From Sphaerotilus sp. (GTDB lineage: Bacteria > Pseudomonadota > Gammaproteobacteria > Burkholderiales > Burkholderiaceae_C), in the NCBI RefSeq assembly GCF_013299175.1, contig NZ_JAAFKF010000020.1:1-44499 (forward strand): a DNA stretch of 44,499 nucleotides, read 5' to 3'. This document shows positions 18,676-26,118 of this stretch, piece by piece. Made by a program: the position numbers and the translations under genes. Numbering within the stretch: the stretch's first letter is position 1; each line of letters begins with the position of its first letter. Under the pieces are notes generated by a model. The model saw only the letters and a list, made by a program, of their open reading frames with translations, did no database searches and was not told the origin of the DNA.

Positions 18676-20087
18676 CAGATCACCTGGGAAAACCGCTCCC
18701 GGCTGCGGTCTGCACGCAGATACCGGTCGAACACCATCGCCACCGAGCGCACGAAATACCAGCCCAGCGGCGTGACCTCCAGCCCGTCATCGTGGAGCGT
18801 GACAAGACCATCGCGCGCCAGTGCCTGCAGCGACGCAAGCTCCTGCGTGAAGTACTGCCGCACGTCGATCAGGTGCGCCAGCGCCACCGACTCGTGGCTC
18901 AGCCGCCCGTGGCACATGATCGACAGGATCACCGCCCGGCGCACGAGATCATCCCGTGTCAGCGCCAGCCCGCGCACCACCGGCAGCGTGTTCCCCCGCA
19001 GCAGGTCGTGGTACTCGTCCAGCGTCTTGGCGTTCTGGCTGTAGATGGCGCCAATCCGCGAAATGGCAGACACGCCCAGCCCGATCAGGTCGCAGTCCGG
19101 CTGGGTGCTGTAGCCCTGGAAGTTGCGGTGCAGGCGGCCCTGGCGCTTGGCCTGGGCGAGGCTGTCCTCGGGCAAGGCGAAGTGGTCCATGCCGATGTAC
19201 TGGTAGCCGTGGCCGACGAAGCCCGCCAGCGCCTGTCCCAGCATCCCCAGCCGATCCGCCGCACTGGGCAACTCGGCCGGGACGATGCGCCGCTGCGGCT
19301 TGAAGCGCGCCGGCAGGTGGGCGTAGCCGTAGACGGCGATGCGGTCGGGGCGCAGGCGGGCCACTTGGGCGACGGTGCGCGCGAAGCTCTCGGGCGTCTG
19401 GCGCGGCAGGCCGTAGATCAAGTCCACGTTGACCGAATCGAACCCGAGGTCACGGGCGCCATGCACCAGCGCCTCGACCTGCGCATGGGGCTGGGTGCGG
19501 TGGACCGCCTGCTGCACGGCGGGATCGAAGTCCTGCACGCCAAAGGAGAGGCGGTTGAAGCCGAGCGACTTCAGCACCACCAGCCGCTCCCGCGTCACGG
19601 TGCGTGGATCGATCTCGATGGAGTGCTCGCCCTGGGGCAGCAGCCGCACCCGCGCCGCGATCATCGCCACCAGGGCGCGCAGCTCGTCGTCGCCGAGGTA
19701 GGTGGGGGTGCCGCCGCCGAGGTGCAACTGCGACACTGGCGGCGCCTCGCCCAGCGCCTGGCAGACGAGGTCCAGCTCGTGCTCCAGCGCCTTCAGGTAG
19801 CGGGCCACATGGCTGTGGTCGCGGGTGACGATCTTGTTGCAGGCGCAGTAGTAGCAGACCGATGCGCAGAACGGCACATGCACGTACACCGACATCGGCG
19901 CCCCCGCCCCGCCCACACCGCCCAGCTCGCCGCGCTGGGACAGGGCCTGCGCCAGGTGCCCGGCGGTGAAGGCTTCGACAAACCGGTCGGCCGTCGGGTA
20001 GGAGGTGTAGCGCGGCCCGGGCATGTCCATGCGGGCCAGCAGCGCCTCGGTCCATGGCGTGTCACGGGAAAGTGTCGTATGTTCCAT
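18675..20087 (-). CDS. hemN: Oxygen-independent coproporphyrinogen III dehydrogenase
   Basis: A 470-aa radical SAM enzyme that converts coproporphyrinogen III to protoporphyrinogen IX without oxygen. The radical SAM cluster motif CASVCYYCAC (C-x3-C-x2-C plus the HemN-type extra Cys) is intact. PGPRYTSYPTADRF near residue 25 is the HemN signature, and HLGGGTPTYL and YGLPRQTPESF are further conserved blocks. The full length and the trailing HemN_C domain distinguish it from HemW. It is divergent from the FNR regulator, and a shared FNR box lies between them. The box geometry would place a minus-strand start at 20088, one base before ATG 20087. Confidence 0.95.
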   Translation of the reverse strand: MEHTTLSRDTPWTEALLARMDMPGPRYTSYPTADRFVEAFTAGHLAQALSQRGELGGVGGAGAPMSVYVHVPFCASVCYYCACNKIVTRDHSHVARYLKALEHELDLVCQALGEAPPVSQLHLGGGTPTYLGDDELRALVAMIAARVRLLPQGEHSIEIDPRTVTRERLVVLKSLGFNRLSFGVQDFDPAVQQAVHRTQPHAQVEALVHGARDLGFDSVNVDLIYGLPRQTPESFARTVAQVARLRPDRIAVYGYAHLPARFKPQRRIVPAELPSAADRLGMLGQALAGFVGHGYQYIGMDHFALPEDSLAQAKRQGRLHRNFQGYSTQPDCDLIGLGVSAISRIGAIYSQNAKTLDEYHDLLRGNTLPVVRGLALTRDDLVRRAVILSIMCHGRLSHESVALAHLIDVRQYFTQELASLQALARDGLVTLHDDGLEVTPLGWYFVRSVAMVFDRYLRADRSRERFSQVI

Positions 20088-20122
20088 GGCAGGGACTGTG
20101 CCGACCCGGTCGGCCGCCGACC

Positions 20123-20136
20123 TTGACGCAGCGCAA
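20123..20136. promoter_or_regulatory. FNR-type box between hemN and fnr
   Basis: TTGACGCAGCGCAA matches TTGAT-N4-ATCAA at 7 of 10 positions. On the plus strand it is followed after exactly 22 bases by AAGAAT (20159-20164). That is class II FNR geometry with a start predicted at 20171, 24 bases before the fnr ATG. The same spacing and the same hexamer occur at the ccoN and ccoI promoters. Toward hemN, the 22-base offset gives CACAGT (20095-20100), a weaker -10. Confidence 0.7.
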
Positions 20137-20194
20137 GTCTGCTGTACGGCGCCGGCACAAGAATCGCCCTTTCTTGACCATCAGGGTTTCCACC

Positions 20195-20932
20195 ATGCAC
20201 GACACCACGACCCCACCCCGCCTCGAACCCCTGAAGGTGGCCTGCTCGGCCTGCAACCTGCGTGAGCTGTGCCTGCCCGTGGGGCTGTCGGACGAGGAGC
20301 TGGTGTCGCTGGACCACATGATCGGCGCGCGCCGGGCGGTGCGCCGGGGCGAGCGGCTGTTCCATGCGGGCGAGGCGTTCACCGCGCTCTACGCCGTGCG
20401 CACCGGATTCTTCAAGACCACCGTGGCCGCCGAGGACGGGCGCGAGCAGGTGACGGGATTCCAGATGGCCGGCGAGCTGCTCGGACTCGACGGCATCAGC
20501 ACCGACCACCACGCCTGCGACGCCACCGCGCTGGAGGACTCGCAGGTCTGCATGATCCCCTACGGCCAACTGGAGACGCTCTCGCGCGAGTTCACGCTGC
20601 TGCAGCACCAGTTCCACAAGATCATGAGCCGCGAGATCGTGCGGGACCACGGGGTGATGCTGCTGCTGGGGTCGATGCGGGCGGAGGAGCGGCTGGCGGC
20701 CTTCCTGCTCAACCTGACACAGCGGCTGCAGGCGCGCGGCTTCTCGCACTCGGCGCTGGTGCTGCGCATGACCCGCGAGGAGATCGGCAGCTACCTGGGC
20801 CTGAAGCTGGAAACGGTCAGCCGCACCTTCTCCAAATTCCAGGACGACGGACTCCTCGACGTCAAGCAGCGCGACATCCGCATCCTCGACCAGGGCGCGC
20901 TGCAGCAGGTCGTGAACGCTGCCAACTGCTGA
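20195..20932 (+). CDS. fnr: FNR-type oxygen-sensing transcriptional regulator
   Basis: A 245-aa CRP/FNR-family regulator that senses oxygen through a [4Fe-4S] cluster and activates anaerobic and microaerobic genes. The cysteines are all there: C17, C20 and C26 at the N-terminus (ACSACNLRELC) and C108 in the sensor domain (HHACDAT), matching the four cluster ligands of E. coli FNR. The helix-turn-helix TREEIGSYLGLKLETVSRTF carries E-x-x-S-R, the residues that read TTGAT half sites. An upstream open frame is longer, but ATG 20195 fits the family start. It is divergent from hemN, convergent with ccoH, and appears to be self-regulated through the box at 20123. Confidence 0.94.
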   Translation: MHDTTTPPRLEPLKVACSACNLRELCLPVGLSDEELVSLDHMIGARRAVRRGERLFHAGEAFTALYAVRTGFFKTTVAAEDGREQVTGFQMAGELLGLDGISTDHHACDATALEDSQVCMIPYGQLETLSREFTLLQHQFHKIMSREIVRDHGVMLLLGSMRAEERLAAFLLNLTQRLQARGFSHSALVLRMTREEIGSYLGLKLETVSRTFSKFQDDGLLDVKQRDIRILDQGALQQVVNAANC

Positions 20933-20944
20933 GCCGCAGCACCG

Positions 20945-21208
20945 TCACTTCACGCCCCCGGTGGCGGCGTGGTTGCGGCCCTGCATCGCTGGCAGGTGGG
21001 CGGCGTCGGTGGCGGTGGTCGTGGTGTCCAGCACGGGGTCGGGGTGCCGGATCGCCAGCCCCAGCGTGACGAAGCTCGCCACCACCACCACCAGCGGCCC
21101 GCTGATCACCAGCCAGACCATCTTGTAACGCCACCAGGGCGGGGTCTCGGCGCCCGTGGCGGGGGTCGGGATCGCAGTCGAAGCGGGATGGCGTATGCGT
21201 ATCGTCAT
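20945..21208 (-). CDS. ccoH: FixH/CcoH-like cbb3 oxidase assembly protein
   Basis: A small 87-aa membrane protein. One transmembrane helix (KMVWLVISGPLVVVVASFVT, about residues 30-50) is preceded by PPWWRYKMVW, the typical start of FixH/CcoH, and followed by a short periplasmic tail. CcoH is needed for stability or assembly of cbb3 oxidase in Rhodobacter. This version is much shorter than the ~150-aa canonical FixH, as in other betaproteobacteria. It follows ccoG by 16 bases and ends 12 bases from the convergent fnr gene, with no clear terminator between them. Confidence 0.8.
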   Translation of the reverse strand: MTIRIRHPASTAIPTPATGAETPPWWRYKMVWLVISGPLVVVVASFVTLGLAIRHPDPVLDTTTTATDAAHLPAMQGRNHAATGGVK

Positions 21209-21224
21209 GGAGACTCCTGTGCGC

Positions 21225-22649
21225 TCAGCGCGGCACGATGAAGGTGGACTTTTCGCGCACCACGGCCGGCGCATGTCCGACCTCGGCGCGCTCGACCTCG
21301 AACTGGATGGCGTGCGGGCCGGGGCCGGCCTGGCTGGCGGTCTCGAACCCCGCCTGGACCGCCACCGTCACCCAGCGCGCCTCGGCCGGCCCGACCGCGA
21401 CCGCCTCGCCCGGCGTCACCACCAGGCCCGGCAGACCGGTGGCGGCGAGGCGGAAACGCTGCGGCTGCTCGGTGGCGTTCATGATCTGCAGGCGGTAGAG
21501 GTTTTCGATGCGCCCGTCCTCGGCCTGGCGGGCCAGCGTCGCCCGGTCCCGCACGACATCGACCCGGAACGGCACACGCAGCCACAGGCTCGCCCCCACC
21601 GCCCCGACGATCAGCACCAGCACCGCCGTGTAGCCCAGCACCCGCGGGCGCAGCGCCCGGCGCCACATCTGCCCGCGCGTGAGGTGCTGCTGCAGGCTGT
21701 TCTGGGTGGCGTAGCGGATCAGGCCGGGCGCGTAGTCCATCTTGTCCATGATGTGGTCGCAGGCGTCGATGCAGGCCGAGCAGCCGATGCACTCGTACTG
21801 CAGGCCCTTGCGGATGTCGATGCCGGTCGGGCAGACCTGCACGCACAGGCCGCAGTCCACGCAGTCGCCCAGCCCCTTCGATTTGGCATCGACCTGCTTG
21901 CTGCGCGCCCCACGCGGATCACCGCGCTCGGCGTCGTAGCTGATGATGAGCGTGTCCTTGTCGAACATGGCGCTCTGGAAACGCGCGTAGGGGCACATGT
22001 ACTTGCACACCTGCTCGCGCAGGAAACCGGCGTTGCCGTAGGTGGCCAGGGCGTAGAACAGCACCCAGAAGGCTTCCCATGGACCCAGCCCCAGCCCGAG
22101 CACCAGACCCGCGAGCGTGCGGATCGGCGTGAAGTAGCCGACGAAGGTGAAGCCCGTCCACAGCGAGAACAGGAACCACACGCCCTGTTTGCCGCCCTTG
22201 CGCAAGACCTTGTCCGTTGTCCACGGCCCGGCGTCGAGGCGCATGCGCTGGGCGCGGTCGCCCTCGAAGTGGTGCTCGATCCACAGGAAAATCTCGGTGT
22301 AGACCGTCTGCGGGCAGGCATAGCCGCACCACAGCCGCCCGGCCACCGCCGTGAACAGGAACAGCGCATAGGCCGAGACGATCAGCAACCCCGTCAGGTA
22401 GATGAAGTCCTGCGGGTAGAGCACCAGGCCGCCAATGTAGAACCGCCGCGCGAGCAGGTCGAACAGCAGCGCCTGCCGGTCGTTCCACAACAGCCAGGGC
22501 GTGCCGTAGAAGACGATCTGCGTGGTCCAGACCATCGCCCAGCGCCAGCGGGCAAAGACCCCCTGCACCGACCGCGGGTAGATTTTCTGCGTCTTCTGGT
22601 ACAGCGAGATGGTCTTCACCACCGGCTCGCCGGCGGCCGGGGTCGTCAT
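21225..22649 (-). CDS. ccoG: CcoG, membrane [4Fe-4S] cupric reductase for cbb3 assembly
   Basis: A 474-aa polytopic ferredoxin-like protein (FixG/RdxA family). In Rhodobacter CcoG reduces Cu2+ to Cu+ for cbb3 maturation. N-terminal membrane helices include AVAGRLWCGYACPQTVYTE and LREQVCKYMCPYARFQ, with the conserved membrane CxxxC pairs. Two ferredoxin-type motifs, CVDCGLCVQVCPTG and CIGCSACIDACD, bind the two [4Fe-4S] clusters. A C-terminal Ig-like FixG domain (about residues 360-474) is periplasmic. ATG 22649 overlaps the ccoP stop by four bases. The order ccoNOQP-GH is classic. Confidence 0.95.
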   Translation of the reverse strand: MTTPAAGEPVVKTISLYQKTQKIYPRSVQGVFARWRWAMVWTTQIVFYGTPWLLWNDRQALLFDLLARRFYIGGLVLYPQDFIYLTGLLIVSAYALFLFTAVAGRLWCGYACPQTVYTEIFLWIEHHFEGDRAQRMRLDAGPWTTDKVLRKGGKQGVWFLFSLWTGFTFVGYFTPIRTLAGLVLGLGLGPWEAFWVLFYALATYGNAGFLREQVCKYMCPYARFQSAMFDKDTLIISYDAERGDPRGARSKQVDAKSKGLGDCVDCGLCVQVCPTGIDIRKGLQYECIGCSACIDACDHIMDKMDYAPGLIRYATQNSLQQHLTRGQMWRRALRPRVLGYTAVLVLIVGAVGASLWLRVPFRVDVVRDRATLARQAEDGRIENLYRLQIMNATEQPQRFRLAATGLPGLVVTPGEAVAVGPAEARWVTVAVQAGFETASQAGPGPHAIQFEVERAEVGHAPAVVREKSTFIVPR

Positions 22650-23554
22650 GGCTGCGCACCCTTGTGCGACAGGCTCCAGACATAGGCCGCCAGCACCTGG
22701 ATCTGCTCGGGCGAGAGCCGCGCCGCATGCGCCGGCATGGCGTTGGTCTTGCCACCGTTGACCATCGCGGTGATCGCCGCCTCACCCCAGCCATGCAGCC
22801 AGACCTTGTCGGTCAGGTTGGGCGCGCCCAGGGCTTGCGTGCCCTTGCCGTCCGCGCCGTGGCAGGCTGCGCACACACCGAACCTGGTCTTGCCCAACTG
22901 GGCGGCGATCGAGTTGTGCGGGCTGCCCGACAGGCTCAGCACGTACTGCGCGACGTTCTTGACATCCTCGGCCGAGCCGACCGCCGCGGCCATCGGCGGC
23001 ATCATGCCCTGGCGCCCTTCCGCGATGGTCCTGGCGATGTAGTCCACGCCCGTGCCGCCCAGCCAGTCGTCATCGGTCAGGTTGGGAAAGCCCTTGCTGC
23101 CCTTGGCGTCCGAGCCGTGGCAGCCGGCACAGTGGTTGAGGAACAGCCGCTCGCCGATGCCCATGGCCTGCTGGTCCTGGGCCAGTGCCTCCGGAGCCAT
23201 CGTGGCGAAGCGGGCGTACAGCGGCGCCATGGTCTGGCGGGCCTTGGCGTGCTCGGACGCCAACTGACCGGCGGAGGACCAGTTCAGCGTGCCCTTGGCG
23301 GTGCCGAGTCCGGGATACAGCGCCAGGTAGACCGCCGCGAACACGACGGTCAGCACGAACAGGCCCACCCACCAGCGCGGCAGCGGGTTGTTCATCTCGC
23401 GCAGGTCCACGTCCCAGGTGTGGCCGGTGGAGTTGTCGTCGGCCATGGCGGTGCGCTTGCTCGCCACCAGCAGGATGAACAGGCAGAACGCGAGTCCGCC
23501 CACGGTGATCGCGATCACGTACCACGACCAGAAGCTGGATGTGAAGTCACTCAT
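22646..23554 (-). CDS. ccoP: cbb3-type cytochrome c oxidase subunit III (CcoP), dihaem
   Basis: A 302-aa membrane-anchored dihaem cytochrome c that passes electrons to CcoO/CcoN. Two membrane segments lie near the N-terminus (residues ~8-30 and ~62-82; MNNPLPRWWVGLFVLTVV is the CcoP signature). Two haem c motifs follow, CAGCHGSDAKG and CAACHGADGKG, each with a later axial methionine (GMMPPMAA and NAMPAHAAR). The longer open frame overlaps ccoQ and part of ccoO; ATG 23554 (MSDFTSSFWSWYV) is the family start. It overlaps the ccoQ stop by eight bases. Confidence 0.97.
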   Translation of the reverse strand: MSDFTSSFWSWYVIAITVGGLAFCLFILLVASKRTAMADDNSTGHTWDVDLREMNNPLPRWWVGLFVLTVVFAAVYLALYPGLGTAKGTLNWSSAGQLASEHAKARQTMAPLYARFATMAPEALAQDQQAMGIGERLFLNHCAGCHGSDAKGSKGFPNLTDDDWLGGTGVDYIARTIAEGRQGMMPPMAAAVGSAEDVKNVAQYVLSLSGSPHNSIAAQLGKTRFGVCAACHGADGKGTQALGAPNLTDKVWLHGWGEAAITAMVNGGKTNAMPAHAARLSPEQIQVLAAYVWSLSHKGAQP

Positions 23555-23741
23555 GGGTGCCTCCGTTGGATGCGTTGGATGCGTTGGATGCCTTGTGTTG
23601 GTCGTCGTCCAGGAACGGAAGCGCAGCGGCTTCCTCGAACCCGGAGCGGTTGCGGCTGGCATAGGCCCAGGCGACGATGCCCAGGAACAGGAGGAAGAAA
23701 CCCACAGTCGCGAAACTGCGCAGGTCATTGACGATGTCCAT
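23547..23741 (-). CDS. ccoQ: cbb3 oxidase small subunit CcoQ (FixQ)
   Basis: A 64-aa single-helix protein that stabilises the CcoN-CcoO-CcoP complex. One transmembrane segment (ATVGFFLLFLGIVAWAYA) is followed by the family motif SRNRSGFEEAAALPFLDDD. The C-terminus ends in SNASNASN, encoded by three perfect copies of a 9-base repeat (23565-23591), so tail length may vary between strains. It lies between ccoO and ccoP, overlapping ccoP by eight bases. Confidence 0.93.
   Translation of the reverse strand: MDIVNDLRSFATVGFFLLFLGIVAWAYASRNRSGFEEAAALPFLDDDQHKASNASNASNGGTHE
23565..23591. repeat. 9-bp tandem repeat, three perfect copies
   Basis: GTTGGATGC is repeated at 23565-23573, 23574-23582 and 23583-23591 with no mismatch. 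On the minus strand it encodes the SNASNASN tail of CcoQ just before the ccoP start. Unit length keeps the reading frame under slippage. Confidence 0.9.
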
Positions 23742-23753
23742 GTCGCCTCCCGC

Positions 23754-24410
23754 TCACTTGACTGTCGCGGCTGCGGCGGCCGGACCCTTGCCCGCCGTAC
23801 CGAGCACCTGCAGGTAGGCGATGACGGCGTCGAGTTCGGTCTTGTCCTTGACACCGTCGGCGGCCTTGGCGATCTCGTCGTCGGTGTAAGGAACGCCGAC
23901 CTTGCGCAGCGCAGCCATGTTGGCGCCGATGCCGGCGTTGGCGGGCGCCTTGTCGAGCCACGCATACGACGGCATGTTGGACTCGGGCACCACGTCGCGC
24001 GGGTTGTTCAGGTGGATGCGGTGCCACTGGTCGCTGTACTTGCCGCCGACGCGGTGCAGGTCCGGACCGGTGCGCTTGGACCCCCACTGGAAAGGGTGGT
24101 CATAGACGAACTCGCCGGCCTTGGACGCATCGCCGTAGCGCAGCGTCTCGGAGCGGAAGGGGCGGATCATCTGCGAGTGGCAGTTGTAGCAACCCTCGCG
24201 CAGGTAGACATCGCGCCCGGCGAGCTGCAGCGGCGTGTACGGCAGCAGTCCCGCGACCGGCTGGGTCGTGGAGGTCTGGAAGAACAGGGGGACGATCTCG
24301 ACCAGACCACCGAACAGGATGGTGACCAGGGTCAGGACGATCATCAGGAAGTTGCTGGTCTCGATCTTCTCGTGACCGGACACGGGGCGGTTGGCGTTGG
24401 CTTGGGCCAT
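23754..24410 (-). CDS. ccoO: cbb3-type cytochrome c oxidase subunit II (CcoO), monohaem
   Basis: A 218-aa membrane-anchored monohaem cytochrome c. An N-terminal membrane helix ([20 protein letters not shown]) is followed by [20 protein letters not shown], the CcoO haem c motif, and later NMPSYAWL, the likely axial methionine. [10 protein letters not shown] and [16 protein letters not shown] are family blocks. The Ala/Lys-rich C-terminus is not conserved. It lies 18 bases after ccoN and 12 before ccoQ. Confidence 0.97.
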   Translation of the reverse strand: MAQANANRPVSGHEKIETSNFLMIVLTLVTILFGGLVEIVPLFFQTSTTQPVAGLLPYTPLQLAGRDVYLREGCYNCHSQMIRPFRSETLRYGDASKAGEFVYDHPFQWGSKRTGPDLHRVGGKYSDQWHRIHLNNPRDVVPESNMPSYAWLDKAPANAGIGANMAALRKVGVPYTDDEIAKAADGVKDKTELDAVIAYLQVLGTAGKGPAAAAATVK

Positions 24411-24428
24411 GGTGTGGGGTGCTCCGGT

Positions 24429-25883
24429 TCAGGCGTGGGCGACGACAGCCGGGATGGCGAGGGGTTCGACCTGGCCGGCCTGCACCGTCTTGACCACGTT
24501 CCAGGCCATGATGAACATGCCCGACAGGTACATCACGCCACCGCCGAGGCGGATGACGTAGAACGGGTAGGTCGCCTTGACGCTCTCGACGAAGCTGTAG
24601 ACCAGCGTGCCGTCCGGGTTCACGGCGCGCCACATCAGGCCCTGCATCACGCCGGCAATCCACATCGCGGCGATGTACAGCACGATGCCGATGGTGGCGA
24701 CCCAGAAATGCAGCTCCATCGCCCGGACGCTGAACATCTGCGTGCGGCCGAACATGCGCGGGATCAGGTGGTACAGCGAGCCGATCGTCACCATGCCGAC
24801 CCAGCCGAGGGCGCCGGAGTGGACGTGGCCGATGGTCCAGTCGGTGTAGTGCGACAGCGCGTTGACGGTCTTGATGGACATCATCGGACCCTCGAACGTG
24901 CTCATGCCGTAGAACGACAGCGAGACGATCAGGAACTTCAGGATCGGGTCATCGCGCAGTTTGTGCCACGCGCCCGACAGGGTCATGATGCCGTTGATCA
25001 TGCCGCCCCAGCTCGGCGCCAGCAGCACCAGCGAGAACACCATGCCCACCGACTGCGTCCAGTCCGGCAGCGCGGTGTAGTGCAGGTGGTGCGGACCCGC
25101 CCACATGTAGGTGAAGATCAGCGCCCAGAAGTGGACGATCGACAGCCGGTACGAGTAGACCGGCCGGCCGGCCTGCTTCGGGATGTAGTAATACATCATC
25201 CCCAGGAAGCCCGCGGTCAGGAAGAAACCCACCGCGTTGTGGCCGTACCACCACTGCACCATCGCGTCCTGCACGCCCGCGTAGGCCGAGTAGGACTTCA
25301 TCGGCCAGACCGACACCGGCACCGCCGCGCTGTTGACGATGTGCAGCAGCGCCACCGCCAGGATGAAGGCGCCGAAGAACCAGTTGGCGACGTAGATGTG
25401 GCTGACCTTGCGGATGCCGACCGTGCCGAAGAACACGACCGCGTAGCTGACCCACACGACGGCGATCAGCAGGTCGATCGGCCACTCCAGTTCGGCGTAT
25501 TCCTTGCCCTGCGTCATGCCCAGCGGCAGCGTGATCGCCGCGGCCAGGATGACCACCTGCCAACCCCAGAACGTGAACTGGGCCAGCGCGGGCGCGAACA
25601 GGCGGGTCTGGCAGGTGCGCTGCACGACGTGGTAGCTGGTGGCGAACAGCGCGCAGCCGCCGAACGCGAAGATGACCGCATTGGTGTGCAGCGGGCGCAG
25701 GCGGCCGTAGCTGAGCCAGGCGATGCCGTCGGTCAGTTCGGGGAATGCCAGTTGGGCCGCGATCACGACCCCGACCAGCATCCCCACGATGCCCCAGACC
25801 ACCGCGGCGAGGGCGAACTGCCGCACGACGGTGTCGGTGTAGACGGGGTTAGCCGGCGGTGTGCTGATTGCCAATGTGGCCAT
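24429..25883 (-). CDS. ccoN: cbb3-type cytochrome c oxidase subunit I (CcoN)
   Basis: The 484-aa catalytic subunit of the high-affinity cbb3 oxidase, holding haem b and the haem b3-CuB centre where O2 is reduced. About 12 membrane helices are visible. CuB and haem ligands sit in [19 protein letters not shown], in [14 protein letters not shown] and in the helix containing [20 protein letters not shown] 25883 ([17 protein letters not shown]) has AGGAG nine bases upstream; a longer frame overlaps ccoS and is rejected. The start lies inside the end of ccoS (35-base overlap). A consensus FNR box is 74-87 bases upstream. Confidence 0.97.
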   Translation of the reverse strand: MATLAISTPPANPVYTDTVVRQFALAAVVWGIVGMLVGVVIAAQLAFPELTDGIAWLSYGRLRPLHTNAVIFAFGGCALFATSYHVVQRTCQTRLFAPALAQFTFWGWQVVILAAAITLPLGMTQGKEYAELEWPIDLLIAVVWVSYAVVFFGTVGIRKVSHIYVANWFFGAFILAVALLHIVNSAAVPVSVWPMKSYSAYAGVQDAMVQWWYGHNAVGFFLTAGFLGMMYYYIPKQAGRPVYSYRLSIVHFWALIFTYMWAGPHHLHYTALPDWTQSVGMVFSLVLLAPSWGGMINGIMTLSGAWHKLRDDPILKFLIVSLSFYGMSTFEGPMMSIKTVNALSHYTDWTIGHVHSGALGWVGMVTIGSLYHLIPRMFGRTQMFSVRAMELHFWVATIGIVLYIAAMWIAGVMQGLMWRAVNPDGTLVYSFVESVKATYPFYVIRLGGGVMYLSGMFIMAWNVVKTVQAGQVEPLAIPAVVAHA

Positions 25884-26115
25884 GGTTGCTTGCTCCTGGA
25901 AACTCGACGCTTTCGATCCTTGGCCCGGATTCTTCGGTAGCAGGAACCGCACTGGATTGATCGACATCAAGCCCGTTGCGGTCCAGCCGCAAGATGCGCT
26001 CGCCTTCGCGGTCGAGGTCGTCGAACTGGCCGCTCTTCAAGGCCCAGGCGAAGACCGCGAGAACCAGGAAGACGAGGACCACCGACAGCGGAATCAGCAG
26101 GAACAGGATGTCCAT
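25849..26115 (-). CDS. ccoS: cbb3 oxidase maturation protein CcoS, extended
   Basis: A small single-helix membrane protein needed to insert cofactors into cbb3 oxidase. The conserved core, [19 protein letters not shown] to [15 protein letters not shown], takes up about residues 1-43. Family members usually end near 50-60 aa; here the frame continues to residue 88 with a hydrophilic tail. That tail is encoded by DNA that also holds the ccoN promoter (FNR box, -10) and the first 35 bases of ccoN. The tail is probably a by-product of regulatory DNA being read, unless it has been selected for. It starts three bases after ccoI. Confidence 0.88.
   Translation of the reverse strand: MDILFLLIPLSVVLVFLVLAVFAWALKSGQFDDLDREGERILRLDRNGLDVDQSSAVPATEESGPRIESVEFPGASNHGHIGNQHTAG
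25929..25970 (-). promoter_or_regulatory. FNR-activated promoter of ccoNOQP, inside ccoS
   Basis: TTGATCGACATCAA (25957-25970) is a perfect TTGAT-N4-ATCAA FNR/ANR box. On the minus strand it is followed after 22 bases by AAGAAT (25929-25934), giving a box centre 41.5 bases before a predicted start at 25922 (class II). The leader to ccoN ATG would be about 38 bases and contains the AGGAG ribosome site. The box lies within the ccoS coding frame, where it encodes LDVDQ. Confidence 0.88.
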
Positions 26116-26118
26116 GGT

